Source: Anomaloglossus baeobatrachus
Taxonomy: Eukaryota > Chordata > Amphibia > Anura > Aromobatidae
DNA: 64,000 bases
Direction of reading: 5' to 3'
Assembly (NCBI RefSeq): GCF_048569485.1
Contig: NC_134361.1
Span: 173,506,492-173,570,491 of the forward strand
Shown: piece after piece, positions 36,201-46,793 of the stretch
How positions within the stretch are numbered: the first letter of the stretch is position 1
Layout of the letters: each line of letters starts with the position of its first letter
Made by a program: the position numbers and the translations under genes
Notes under the pieces: generated by a model
Told to the model about the DNA's origin: nothing
The model's input: only the letters and a program-made list of their open reading frames with translations
Database searches by the model: none

Positions 36201-38973
36201 TAGCCATGGGAGATATGATCCCGCCCCCACTGAACGGAGACGTGGTAGAACCATACGTCGCCAAGTGGAGAGAGCCTGCCACCGACCAAGGAGGTGGTTG
36301 GCGTGGCTAGATAGCTCGGAGGAAGCTGACTCCGTGGTAGCATCTCCTGCGGTCTTTTGAAGAAGCAGCTTCAAGCTATTTGGTTCTATGAACCAAGGCC
36401 GAGCTAGAGGACGATCAGATGGAGGAACGGAAACCACCAAAACCTCAACTGATTCCTGTCCTAGACAGGTTCCCTGGTGTAGGTTTGTGGCAAGGAAGAA
36501 CTCTCCCCGCCAAGAGCTTCCTGAATTTCATCCAGTTGGTTCCGAAGAGACTGGTCCCACCAAAGGGGAGCCCAGCAAGGAACCCCTATAGAGGCATCTG
36601 CTTTCCATTACCGAAGCCACAGGAGCCTGCGGATAGCGAGGAAAGTAGCCAAGACCACCGCCGTGCAGTGTCCAGCATGGCAGACCTGGCATAGGATGAA
36701 AAGACTGAAGTCTGGAAGTTCAGGCAACCGTTTTGGGCATAGAGTCCCTGTGAGGGAATGCATCTCCTCCAGACAAGCAGAGAAGGTACAAAAGAACCGC
36801 ACTGCCGTAAAGCTGAGGAGAACGAAGCTGCTGCCGCCCCAATACCGACTTGGCCCAAGGACAACCGGGCAGACCGCAAAACCTTAAGTGAGGAGCTATC
36901 AGCCACTGACATAACGGTCCGGGCTGAGCCACCTGAGGTGACTGAGCCCACTTATTGACCACCATTGGTGGACAGGGGAAACAGTCCTCAGAATCACGCT
37001 TCATGGGAAGCGACTGTCAGAGCGGACCCTGGGCTTGGTCACAGGGGCCTGAAAACTGGAGTGGTTAAGGAACACACTGTGTTCTCCTAGGTAAGGTAAC
37101 TCCGGCGGATTGGGGTCCAGTACAAAATTAATGTACCGTGGGAGCCCTATAGAGGTGCCGTCAGCCACTGATACAACTATCCGGGCTGAAAGTCTGGACA
37201 CTGGAGGGGCCACGTTTGGCGAATGAGTACACTCCTTGACCACCTCTGATGGGAGGGGGAAACAGGCCGCAGAACCCCGCTTTGGGGTCTGCAGGACAGG
37301 CTGTGAGCTTGGACGCAGCAGGCTGAAAACTGGAGTGGTTAAAGAACACACTCCTCGTCCTGTTAAAGGTATACTGATGCCTTTCTGCCAGCGGGGAATA
37401 CTCCCCTGATACGGGCGGATGGAGGTCCAGTACAAGTATAATGGACGCAATCCAATCATTCGGCTCTGCGTCACGTACGGACGGATCAATGTACATAAAG
37501 TAGCGTCCGAGCCCCTGGAAGAGACATCCTCCTCGTCCAGTGAGTCAGCTCGTAATCGGAGCTGCGGGACGGGGAAGGACAGGGGACCCTGCGTCTCCCT
37601 GTCAGGAGGACGGGGTCTGAGCCCAGAAGGAGAGTCCTTTGTGAGCTTTATTGAGCGAGCTGAAGCAGAAAACGCCCTGAGAGGGGAGCTGCATGCTCAG
37701 CAGATGCCAGGACAGCCGACCCCTGGAAATAGGATTCCCTCAGGGGTCAGCCACCGAAACCGGAGCAGATGGAGGGGCCACTAATTAGCAATCATTCGGC
37801 TCTGCCTCCAAGCTGAGGGGCCACCATGGTTATGAGCTCGGTACAGCCGTACGAGACTACCTGCAGTGCATAATAAAAACAACCTGCAGCCCTGCTCTGT
37901 GAGACATGCTGCAGAGGTGGGGGCTCTGTCAAGACTGGCCCCCAGCATATATAAACCGATAAAACAAGCAGCTGCACAACCGGAGGTTGTGGCTGCCAAT
38001 CGTTTAAACAGACATGTCTGTGCCCCCTGGTCCCTCAGCCCAGGTCCCCACTTGTCACACTGTGGAATCTCTGTGCCTATGCAGGCACAGAGAACGCCGA
38101 GAAAATGGCGACCGGAGCGAGGAGAGGGGGCGGGGCCTACTCTTAGAGCGGCAAAAGGATTCCCTCAGTGAGGTAGCCAGGGGAGGGAATCCTTCCTCAA
38201 TGAGGAGTGTCCCTTCCCATGTGCTGCGCAGCCGCTGGGCGGAGCTACACTGCCTCTCTGCAAGACTGACATGCAGAGACAGTGGAAACCGAAACTAGGC
38301 CTCAGGCGAAGCCGGGGCCTAGAGTAAAACATGCGGCCGGCGTGCAGGCACCATCGGCGCGGTTCTCCAGTGAAAACTGGAGAACCGGCCGGAAATGTTA
38401 ACACCAAACATAAAACACACTCCCCCAATAAATAAACATAAAGGACCCCTGGAAAGACCACTTTCTGTGGTAATAACGTCTCATATACTTAGCTTGAGAC
38501 GCAGGTTGCCAGGTTCCTGGGGGATGATAGCTCCGTCCAGCAGGGTCCTGCAAAAGGGCTGCGGATGGAGACCGGTCTCCTGCAAAGCAGTGAGAACCGT
38601 GTTGGCTCCCACTTCAAGCCAGAGCCCCAGCATGGGATGGTGAAGGAGCGCGGCATGAAAGGGATACAGCCCTGAAATCAACCTTAACAGCACCGCCCAG
38701 TGGGGTGAGAAGGGACATGACGGGAGTCCAGACTGGACCCGCTTTTCTTCCAAATCTTTGTCCAAAAGGAAAAATCAAAAATCAAAATCAGAGAATGCAT
38801 GTGTGTGTGACCTCCTGAAACACAAAGCATTAAACTGGCTAGGACTGGCTAGCAGGGGGTGTATATGCTAGGAGGGAGGAGCTACACGTTTTGAGTGTAG
38901 TAACTTTGTGTGTCCTCCGGAGGCAGTAGCTATACACCCATGGTCTGGGTCTCCCATAGGAACGATAAAGAAA
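33201..38973 (-). mobile_element. DIRS-type retrotransposon, copy 2 (old, badly decayed)
   Basis: Both inverted terminal repeats are present (33201-~33375 and ~38830-38973, sharing GTGTATATGCTAGGAGGGAG and its complement). So is the internal complementary region (~33513-33620), which repeats both outer ends back to back. The interior still shows recombinase (~33775-34830), RNase H/reverse transcriptase (~34870-36440) and gag (~36580-37500) remains on the minus strand. The terminal repeats (CCATGGTCTGGGTC type) mark a different subfamily from the other copies. It is a fossil with far more than a dozen breaks, the oldest of the four. It lies in HDAC8 intron 6. Confidence 0.88.
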
Positions 38974-39377
38974 TACAAATCAAAAAAGTCCGTGGAGCCT
39001 CTGTTAGGAGTCTCAACACAGAAACTAGCCAGATATCCCTCCGGGAAGAACCTAGCCAAGGAGGGTCTCTTTATAGGAAACCACCATATGAAGTGGCCCT
39101 TTTAGTCAATATCCAACTCTTTGACAAGGGAAATACCAAGGCCAGGTATCCATCCACAGGCAGCTGTTTCGGGGTATTGCCCCTCATCAGTGTGCAGTAG
39201 GATTCTGTCCAGGTGGGAGCAATGCCTAGTAGACAAAACAATCACTGATCTCGGGGAGACCAGCCAGAGAAAACAGTGAAATCCTAGGTGCATTGTCCTC
39301 TGGGAAATATGCAAATCAAAAAAGTCTGTGGAGCCTCTATTAGGAGTCTCAGCACAGAAACTAGCCAGATATCCCTC
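38972..39377 (-). repeat. 336-bp hammerhead-bearing tandem repeat (~1.2 units)
   Basis: The block CAAATCAAAAAAGTC...GGAGTCTCA.CACAGAAACTAG occurs at 38976 and again at 39312, a period of 336 bp. Each block is followed by AGATATCCCTCCG. The unit end CTCTGGGAAATATGCAAAT matches the 318-bp repeat at 31090, so this is a related but distinct subfamily. It abuts the end of DIRS copy 2 on the left and is cut by a hAT end on the right. Confidence 0.75.
39155..39194 (-). ncRNA. Hammerhead ribozyme with altered cleavage triplet
   Basis: On the minus strand: CACA (stem I), CTGATGA, GGGG-CAATA-CCCC (stem II, perfect), GAAA, CA-GC-TG (stem III), then CC instead of TC, and TGTG (stem I). The core is otherwise complete, but the triplet is GCC, which lacks the required U. 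Self-cleavage is therefore not expected from this unit. The motif confirms that the repeat belongs to the hammerhead family. Confidence 0.75.
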
Positions 39378-39417
39378 CGACTCCACCAAAATGAGCTCCG
39401 ACTCAGACTCCACAGCC
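39378..39417. mobile_element. Terminal fragment of CAGGGCTGTGGAGTCGG-type hAT element
   Basis: Short piece ending CTCCACAGCCCTG, matching the right ends at 42058 and 57449. It interrupts the hammerhead repeat. No partner end is seen. Confidence 0.5.
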
Positions 39418-39661
39418 CTGGGTGCAAGTTTGCAGACACCAAACATGTATAGGTTTACTTGTATCTAAGGGGTTAAAAAAAATTCACAAGTTTGTCCAAT
39501 AAAAGTGGCGCACGTTTTGCGCCATTTTCCGAAACCCGTAGAGTTTTCATTTTTTGGGATCTATAGCTCAGTGACGGCTTATTTTTTGCGTCTTGAGCTG
39601 ACGTTTACAATGGTACCATTTTTGCGCAGATGGTACGTTTTGATCGCTTGTTATTGCATTT
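39418..39661 (+). repeat. Fragment of TTAA-type repeat
   Basis: Collinear with 10890-11145: GACACCAAACATGTATAGG, TTTTGCGCCATTTT, TCTATAGCTCAGTGAC, AATGGTACCATTTTTGCGC, TTATTGCATTTTG. It ends abruptly where hAT-related sequence starts. Confidence 0.6.
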
Positions 39662-39835
39662 TGGGCTTTGCTTTTTTACAATTAGTTTTTTGTGTTCTAA
39701 AGTTGTATTCCAATAAATATATTTTATGTTCTATCCAAATATCTTGATTATTGTATCATAAAAATTATGAAATGTCTGATGTTCACATTGTACTACAATA
39801 CATTTTTCACTTAAATATAAGCATTATACTAAATA

Positions 39836-39967
39836 TTATTTAGTATGTTTTTGTTGAAAACTGTTTTTTGCCACTTACATAGTGTATTGCATAGTGCTAT
39901 ATATAACACTATGTAATACACTATGTAAGTGGCAAAAAACAGTTTTCAACAAAAACATACTAAATAA
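39836..39967. repeat. Near-perfect palindrome, ~60-bp arms
   Basis: TTAGTATGTTTTTGTTGAAA...on the left is mirrored by its complement ending at 39967 around a centre (CTATATATA) near 39900. The arms appear almost without mismatch. It lies next to the end of the hAT transposase remnant. Confidence 0.8.
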
Positions 39968-39979
39968 CATTTGTGCAGT

Positions 39980-41690
39980 CTATGAATTTGTTGTGAGAAA
40001 TAGAATTGCTTCCATCAGATCCTCCTTCGCAGATTACCTCAAATCTGACCTAATAATGTTAAGGCTAGAGAACAACCTTTCTACAGTAACTTGAGTTGGA
40101 GGTAAAGCCGTAACCACATGGGCAACATCTGTAACAATTTCCGGGTATAAAGGAATTGCCTCATACACAGTCAGTTTTGATGAACGGTTGAATTTTTCTA
40201 TTTCTTTGAGAGCAAGTGAAAATTTTACTGAAATCTGGTCAATCTGCAGCTATAGGAGACGGAGTGAAATCATTTTGCTTGCGGCAACACTTTGCTGCTC
40301 CATGTCATCCAAATACTTGTCAAAGTTAAACTCCTCATCTGATGAGGATGAAGATATGGCAGCAGTAGCACTGTCAGGCTCCAAGTCCTCTTGCACCTGG
40401 CAGTCCTGTAGCCACACATCCTAACTGCTTCCTCACTCAAAGCTTCTTTTCCTTTAGTAAGCTGTTGATCATCAAGGAGTATATGATGACTTGGGTCCAC
40501 AAACAGCTGCCAGAAGAATTTTATTTTCCAATAGCTGTGTCTCTCTCAGTTTCATTGAAGCAGAAATGCCATCTGCGATTAAATCTCCTCTTTGGGACAG
40601 GCAAAATAGCAAGTTCTTCCACTCCCTTATGAAAATGCCAGGAGTTAAACCCTCAGCTTGTAATTTTTTTTAGTCACGGTAAATGGGTGATTAAGCAATT
40701 CCTTCAATTCAGCCACCTGTGTCCATTGACCTTCATTTAAGGTTACTTGAGGGTTCACCATATCTATGAAAAACGATTTTAGTTCAAGCAATCGCTCAGT
40801 CATTAAATAAGTGCTGCCTCACCGAGTGGCTTGATCAACAATTGCCCCTTTCCCAGCACGACTCTTCAAGATGGAATCAATTTTAGGGGTTCTGGCGGCA
40901 ATAACCAACTTCCTCACTTTTCCAATCAGATTTCCAGCATGTCCGCCCAGTTTCACACATCCGGCTTTTCGCCGGTTTGGCGGATGCGGCGCACGCCAGT
41001 ACAGTACGATACAGTACAGTGCCAGCGCCACAACCTCCGGGTCACATGCTCCGGTCACATGAAAGCATGTGACCGTCGTTTGTCGCGCTGCCACTGTACT
41101 GTACTGGAGTGCGCCGCATCCGCCAAAAAGACTGATGTGTGAAACCGGGGTCCCTCTTGCAGACTCTCTTATTGCCAGCTGCAGCGTGTGCACAACACAG
41201 CGCATGTGATGAATATGAAAGTGTTTTGAAGCAGCTTCAACAAGATCATCTAATCCTAAAGTATCATTTGCTGTTCTTCTGTTGTAATATCGGTTTGTTC
41301 CTCAGTTACATGAACAGCGCTGTGGCTCCATCTCACACATACTAAATCCTACATTTTCTTCTAGCTGTTGTTCATTACTCTCATTCAGTTTAATTGTACT
41401 TACAGTATGTTTGAAGCATTGTCCGTTACAATGGCAAGAACCTGTTCTTTTTTGCGTTCTTAATCTTGCAGAACTTTTTCCACTAAGGCCTGGAGAAACT
41501 GGCTGATGTGATGAGCTTTACTATCTTTTACTGCCAGTGTCTTACTAACAATTTCTTTCTTGTCACAAACATATCGAACATTGATGGCAAAATAATTCAG
41601 TGAATTGCGGCGGTGACTCTGGCATCCAGCAAAGGCAATGGGTTTCCAGATAGGACATTCAGACACATCGTTTTGTGAGGATCCTCACAA
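39980..41690 (-). pseudogene. hAT transposase pseudogene
   Basis: Recognisable minus-strand pieces, N- to C-terminal: FAGCQSHRRNSLNYFAI with HHISQFLQALVEKVLQD (41460-41666), where hAT proteins carry the first part of the catalytic domain; RCVVHTLQLAIRE (~41165-41205); and a hATC dimerisation motif VERLFSSLNIIRSDLR (~40020-40080) just before the end. The pieces are in different frames, have stops (one directly after SDLR), and are split by the MITE at 40945-41149. Active hAT enzymes cut and paste elements with 8-bp target duplications. This one is dead. Confidence 0.75.
40945..41149. mobile_element. MITE inside the hAT transposase
   Basis: Inverted ends CAGTTTCACACATC / GATGTGTGAAACCGG. Inner inverted pairs are TTGGCGGATGCGGCGCAC / GTGCGCCGCATCCGCCAA and GTACAGTAC-type blocks, and the centre GGTCACATG...CATGTGACC is self-complementary. 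About 205 bp, no coding capacity. It splits the transposase between HTLQLAIRE and the C-terminal part. Confidence 0.7.
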
Positions 41691-42059
41691 AGAATGAGCA
41701 TGTCAGTTTGTGTGGCCTTTTTCTAATCTGCTTTTGCTATTGAAAGCATTATCAGCTCAAAAACCTTTCAGGTGATGCGGTTTTTTAAAAAGCTGATCTG
41801 CTTTTGCAGCTGAAAAACGTATCCTGAAAAAAAACGCAGCAAAAACGCTGTGTGTGAATGCAGCCTTAGATCAGGAATAGAACAGCCATTTGTAGGACAT
41901 TTCATAAGTTTTCCAAATTCCTATAAAAAAAATATTCAGCACATTCTGCATTGCACTACTGTCCCCAATTTATTATATATTTTAGGAGTCGGAGTCGGTG
42001 CATTTTATAGACTCCGACTCCACCAAATTGAGCTCCGACTCCGACTCCACAGCCCTGAC

Positions 42060-42475
42060 AAAAAGTGCGCCACTTTTTTGGACAAGTTTATGAATTTTTT
42101 TTAACCCCTCAGATAAAAGTAAACCTATACATGTTTGGTGTCTATGAACTCACACCGACCTGAGACATCACACCGACCTGAGACATCACACCGACATCAG
42201 TGTTATCATATAGTGAACATGGTGAATAAAATATTCCAAAAACTATTGTGCGATCGCACTTTTTTTTTTCTACAGTTTTTTCGCACTTGATTGTTTTTTG
42301 CTATTTTCCAGTACACTACATGGTAAAACTTATGGTTTTATTTAAAAGTACAGCTCGTCCCGCAAAAAACAAGCCCTCGTATGGCAAGATTGACGGAAAA
42401 ATAAAGTTACGGCTCTCGGAAAAAGGGGAGCAAAGAGGAAAAATTGAAAATTGCCCAGGGGTGAAGGGGTTAATT
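42060..42475 (-). repeat. TTAA-type repeat, 5' part in reverse orientation
   Basis: Reverse-complement match to 10590-10990, ending GGTGAAGGGGTTAA at 42462-42475. A short duplication of CACACCGACCTGAGACAT occurs within it. It lies on the opposite side of the hAT element from 39418-39661 and in the opposite orientation. Confidence 0.6.
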
Positions 42476-42755
42476 ACATAAGCGTCCGAAGCTGGGGAGA
42501 AGGAAGCCGGCGCTGATTGGTCACGGGGCTCGTGTGTCATAACAATGTCACGTGTGCCTTGGAAAAGTGAGTTCTGACATTGTGGGTTCCTCCTATGTAA
42601 TGGATAGGTGATAACTTGTTTAACCCGACTATTCCATTAAATACACATTTATAACTTGGCAGATAGAACCAGATGTGTGATGTAAAATGTATGTAAAGTA
42701 AAATAAGAACATAAATACAAGGGCAAAATGGTAAAACTATGAACTATCTACATAC

Positions 42756-42833
42756 CTGGAAAGAAGCCGGGAGAAAATTTATGTAAAGAAACAGTCATAA
42801 TCTTTGATGTAAAACTAAATGCATCTTCTACTC
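42756..42833 (-). CDS. hdac8: HDAC8 exon 6
   Basis: The 78-bp exon encodes [20 protein letters not shown] and then PGFFP with a split Gly codon. Human has [26 protein letters not shown], so one of 25 residues differs. This segment follows the HHGDG zinc site and lines the active-site channel; FFPG includes the Phe corresponding to human Phe208. The acceptor is CTGTTTCAG|GA and the donor CAG|GTATG. Confidence 0.97.
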
Positions 42834-43443
42834 CTGAAACAGAAAGCATATCAATAACACACCAGCAATACTGATAACGTGGCCTCGCTCTATTCCATAC
42901 CTGGGGGGTCTGCCTAAAGCAGAACAGGACCTCTACTTCCCTTTTTGGGTATCGGAAAAGAAGGGAATTTTGTTACTTACCGTAAATTCCTTTTCTTCTA
43001 GCTCCAATTGGGAGACCCAGACGATTGGGTGTATAGCTACTGCCTCCGGAGGCCACACAAAGCATTACACTAAAAAGTGTAAGGCCCCTCCCCTTCTGGC
43101 TATACACCCCCCGTGGGATCACGGCTGCTCAGTTTTAGTGCTAAAGCAAGAAGGAGGAAAGCCAATAACTGGTTTAAACAAATTCAATCCGAAGTAACAT
43201 CGGAGAACTGAAACCGTTCAACATGAACAACATGTGTACCCGAAAAAACCAAAAATCCCGAAGGAAACAGGGCGGGTGCTGGGTCTCCCAATTGGAGCTA
43301 GAAGAAAAGGAATTTACGGTAAGTAACAAAATTCCCTTCTTCTTCGGCGCTCCATTGGGAGACCCAGACGATTGGGACGTCCAAAAGCAGTCCCTGGGTG
43401 GGTAAAGTAATACCTCATGTTAGAGCTGCAAAACAGCCCTCTC

Positions 43444-44500
43444 CTACGAGGAGGCAACTGCCGCCTGCAGGACTCTTCTACCTAGGCTGGCGTCCGCCGA
43501 AGCGTAGGTATGCACCTGATAATGTTTGGTGAAAGTGTGCAGACTCGACCAGGTAGCTGCCTGGCACACCTGTTGAGCCGTAGCCTGGTGTCGTAATGCC
43601 CAGGACGCACCCACGGCTCTGGTAGAATGGGCCTTCAGCCCTGATGGAACCGGAAGCCCGGCAGAACGGTAGGCTTCAAGAATTGGTTCCTTGATCCATC
43701 GAGCCAGGGTGGATTTGGAAGCCTGCGATCCTTTGCGCTTACCAGCGACAAGGACAAAGAGTGCATCCGAGCGGCGCAGGGGCGCCGTGCGGGAAATGTA
43801 GATTCTGAGTGCTCTCACGAGATCCAACAAATGCAAATCCTTTTCATACCTATGAACTGGATGAGGACAAAAGGAAGGCAAGGAGATATCCTGATTGAGA
43901 TGAAAAGAGGATACCACCTTAGGGAGAAACTCCTGAATCGGGCGCAGCACTACCTTGTCCTGGTGAAAGACCAGGAAGGGAGCTTTGGATGACAGCGCTG
44001 CCAGCTCGGATACCCTCCGAAGAGACGTGACCGCTACCAGAAAGGCCACTTTCTGTGAGAGCCGGGAAAGTGAAACATCTTTCAGAGGCTCGAAGGGCGG
44101 CTTCTGGAGAGTAACTAGTACCCTGTTCAGATCCCATGGATCTAACGGCCGTTTGTACGGAGGGACGATGTGACAAACCCCCCGCAGGAACGTGCGTACC
44201 TGAGGAAGTCGTGCTAGACGCTTTTGAAAAAATACCGATAGCGCTGAGACTTGCCCTTTAAGGGAGCCGAGCGACAAGCCTTTTTCCAAACCAGATTGCA
44301 GGAAGGAAAGAAAAGTAGGCAATGCAAATGGCCAGGGGGACACTCCCTGTGCCGAGCACCAGGATAAGAAAATCTTCCACGTTCTGTGGTAGATCTTAGC
44401 AGACGTGGGCTTCCTAGCCTGTCTCATGGTGGCCACGACCCCTTGAGATAATCCTGAAGATGCTAGTATCCAGGACTCAATGGCCACACAGTCAGGTTCA
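43444..44500 (-). CDS. DIRS copy 3: tyrosine recombinase
   Basis: The C-terminal ~345 residues of a longer open frame are the recombinase: an N-terminal helical domain (SAKIYHRTWKIFLSWC, LSLGSLKGQVSALSVFFQKR), then the catalytic domain with LVAVTSLRRVSELAALS (candidate Arg), LKAHSTRAVGASWALRHQ (HxxR) and FTKHYQVHTYASAD (candidate Tyr). The part of the same frame upstream of ~44500 is out-of-frame translation of the reverse transcriptase region and should be ignored. Overlap of recombinase and reverse transcriptase frames is usual in DIRS elements. Confidence 0.8.
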
Positions 44501-46610
44501 GGGCCGCAGAATTCAGATGGAAAAACGGCCCTTGTGACAGTAAGTCTGGCCGGTCTGGAAGCGCCCACGGTTGGCCGACCGTGAGATGCCACAGATCCGG
44601 ATACCACGACCTTCTCGGCCAGTCTGGGGCGACGAGCAGGGCGCGGCGGCAATCGGACCTGATCTTGCGTAGCACTCTGGGCAAGAGTGCCAGAGGGGGA
44701 AACACATAGGGCAGTTGGAACTGCGACCAATCTTGCACTAAGGCGTCTGCCGCCAGAGCTCTGTGATCGCGAGACCGTGCCATGAAAGTTGGGACCTTGT
44801 TGTTGTGCCGGGACGCCATTAGATCGACGTCCGGCCTTCCCCAGCGGCGACAGATTTCCTGAAACACGTCCGGGTGAAGGGACCATTCCCCTGCGTCCAT
44901 ACCCTGGCGACTGAGGAAGTCCGCTTCCCAGTTTTCTACGCCGGGAATGTGAACTGCGGATATGGTGGAGGCCGTGGCTTCCACCCACATCAGAATCCGC
45001 CGGACTTCCTGGAAGGCTTGCCGACTGCGTGTCCCGCCTTGGTGGTTGATGTATGCCACCGCTGTGGAGTTGTCCGACTGAATTCGGATCTGCTTTCCTT
45101 CCAGCCACTGCTGAAAGGCTTGTAGGGCAAGATACACTGCCCTGATTTCCAGAACATTGATCTGAAGGGTGGACTCCTGCTGAGTCCACGTACCCTGAGC
45201 CCTGTGGTGGAGAAAAACTGCTCCCCACCCTGACAGACTCGCGTCTGTCGTGACCACCGCCCAGGATGGGGGTAGGAAGGACCTTCCCTGTGATAATGAG
45301 GTGGGAAGAAGCCACCATTGAAGAGAGTCCTTGGCCGTCTGGGAAAGGGAGACTTTCCTGTCCAAAGACGTCGACTTCCCGTCCCATTGGCGGAGAATGT
45401 CCCATTGAAGTGGGCGCAGATGAAACTGCGCAAACGGAACTGCCTCCATTGCTGCCACCATCTTCCCCAGGAAGTGCATGAGGCGTCTTAAGGGATGCGA
45501 CTGGCCCTGAAGGAGAAAGTGCACCCCTGTCTGTAGTGAACGCTGTTTGTCCAGCGGAAGCTTCACTATCGCTGAGAGAGTATGAAACTCCATGCCAAGA
45601 TATGTTAGTGATTGGGTCGGTGACAGATTTGACTTGGAAAAGTTGATGATCCACCCGAAAGTCTGGAGAGTCTCCAGCGCAACGTTCAGGCTGTGTTGGC
45701 ATGCCTCTTGAGAGGGTGCCTTGACAAGTAGATCGTCCAAGTAAGGGATCACCGAGTGCCCCTGAGAGTGCAAGACTGCTACCAGTGCTGCCATGACCTT
45801 GGTGAAAACCCGTGGGGCTGACGCCAGACCAAACGGCAGGGCTATGAACTGAAAGTGTTCGTCTCCTATAACGAAGCGTAGAAAACGCTGGTGCTCTGGG
45901 GCAATCGGCACGTGGAGATATGCATCTTTGATGTCTATTGATGCTAGGAAATCTCCTTGAGACATCGAGGCAATGACGGAGCGGAGGGATTCCATCCGGA
46001 ACCGCCTGGTTTTCACGTGCTTGTTGAGCAGTTTTAGGTCCAGAACAGGACGAAAAGAGCCGTCCTTTTTTGGCACCACAAATAGATTGGAGTAAAAACC
46101 CTGACCTCTTTCCAGAAGAGGAACAGGGATTACCACTCCCTCTGCCCTTAGAGAGCACACCGCTTGCAGAAGAGCATCGGCTCGGTCGGGATGTGGGGAA
46201 GTTCTGAAGAACCGAGGCGGAGGACGAGAACCGAACTCTATCCGGTACCCGTGAGACAAAATGTCTGTTACCCACCGGTCTTTGACCTGTGGCAGCCAAA
46301 TGCCGCAAAAGCGGGAGAGCCTGCCACCGACCGAGGATGCGGAGAGAGGAGGCCGAAAGTCATGAGGCAGCCGGCTTGGAAGCGGTTCCTCCGGCTGCTT
46401 TCTTTGGACGTGAGTGAGTCCGCCAGGAATCTGAGCTCCTCTGCTCCTTCTGAGTCCTTTTGGACGAGGAGAATTGGGTCCTGCCCGAACCTCGAAAGGA
46501 CCGAAACCTCGACTGTCCCTTCCACTGCTGAGGTTTGTTTGATCTGGGCTGGGGTAAGGAAGAGTCCTTACCCTTGGACTGTTTAATGATTTCCGCCAAT
46601 TGCTCACCAA
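44463..46610 (-). CDS. DIRS copy 3: reverse transcriptase / RNase H / methylase-like
   Basis: A 715-residue frame. Reverse transcriptase spans ~150-400 (FYSNLFVVPKKDGSFRPVLD, SQGDFLASIDIKDAYLHVPI, LPFGLASAPRVFTK, YLDD in SVIPYLDDLLVKA). RNase H spans ~455-580 (TTDASLSGWGAVFLHH, INVLEIRAVYLAL, IQSDNSTAVAYINHQGG, VENWEADFLSRQ). The PDVDLMASRHNNKVP...ALAADALVQDW block (~600-690) is typical of DIRS and has been compared with methyltransferases. The start overlaps the gag region. Confidence 0.85.
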   Translation of the reverse strand: MVSNWRKSLNSPRVRTLPYPSPDQTNLSSGRDSRGFGPFEVRAGPNSPRPKGLRRSRGAQIPGGLTHVQRKQPEEPLPSRLPHDFRPPLSASSVGGRLSRFCGIWLPQVKDRWVTDILSHGYRIEFGSRPPPRFFRTSPHPDRADALLQAVCSLRAEGVVIPVPLLERGQGFYSNLFVVPKKDGSFRPVLDLKLLNKHVKTRRFRMESLRSVIASMSQGDFLASIDIKDAYLHVPIAPEHQRFLRFVIGDEHFQFIALPFGLASAPRVFTKVMAALVAVLHSQGHSVIPYLDDLLVKAPSQEACQHSLNVALETLQTFGWIINFSKSNLSPTQSLTYLGMEFHTLSAIVKLPLDKQRSLQTGVHFLLQGQSHPLRRLMHFLGKMVAAMEAVPFAQFHLRPLQWDILRQWDGKSTSLDRKVSLSQTAKDSLQWWLLPTSLSQGRSFLPPSWAVVTTDASLSGWGAVFLHHRAQGTWTQQESTLQINVLEIRAVYLALQAFQQWLEGKQIRIQSDNSTAVAYINHQGGTRSRQAFQEVRRILMWVEATASTISAVHIPGVENWEADFLSRQGMDAGEWSLHPDVFQEICRRWGRPDVDLMASRHNNKVPTFMARSRDHRALAADALVQDWSQFQLPYVFPPLALLPRVLRKIRSDCRRALLVAPDWPRRSWYPDLWHLTVGQPWALPDRPDLLSQGPFFHLNSAALNLTVWPLSPGY

Positions 46611-46793
46611 ACAGCCTGTCTTGAGATAATGGCAAACTGGTTAAGCATTTTTTGGAAGCAGAATCTGCTTTCCATTCTTTTAACCATAAGGCTCTGCGTA
46701 AAACCACCGAGTTGGCGGACGCCATTGACGTACGGCTGGTAGAGTCCAAGACCGCATTGATAGCGTAAGTCGCAAACGCAGACATTTGCGAGG

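Larger units (their letters stand above)
39662..42058 (-). mobile_element. hAT DNA transposon, left-truncated and dead
   Basis: The right end is the hAT terminus GACTCCGACTCCACAGCCCTG-type at 42058. The sequence inside the other end (TTTTTTGTGTTCTAAAGTTG and on) matches the interior of the small hAT at 56739-57449. In between, on the minus strand, is a decayed transposase. Two further structures interrupt it: a palindrome at 39836-39967 and a MITE at 40945-41149. It lies in HDAC8 intron 6. Confidence 0.75.

Noticed and set aside
44500-46308. N-terminal ~600 residues of the 954-residue minus-strand open frame
   Set aside because: This part is an out-of-frame reading of the reverse transcriptase region; only the C-terminal recombinase part of the frame is meaningful.
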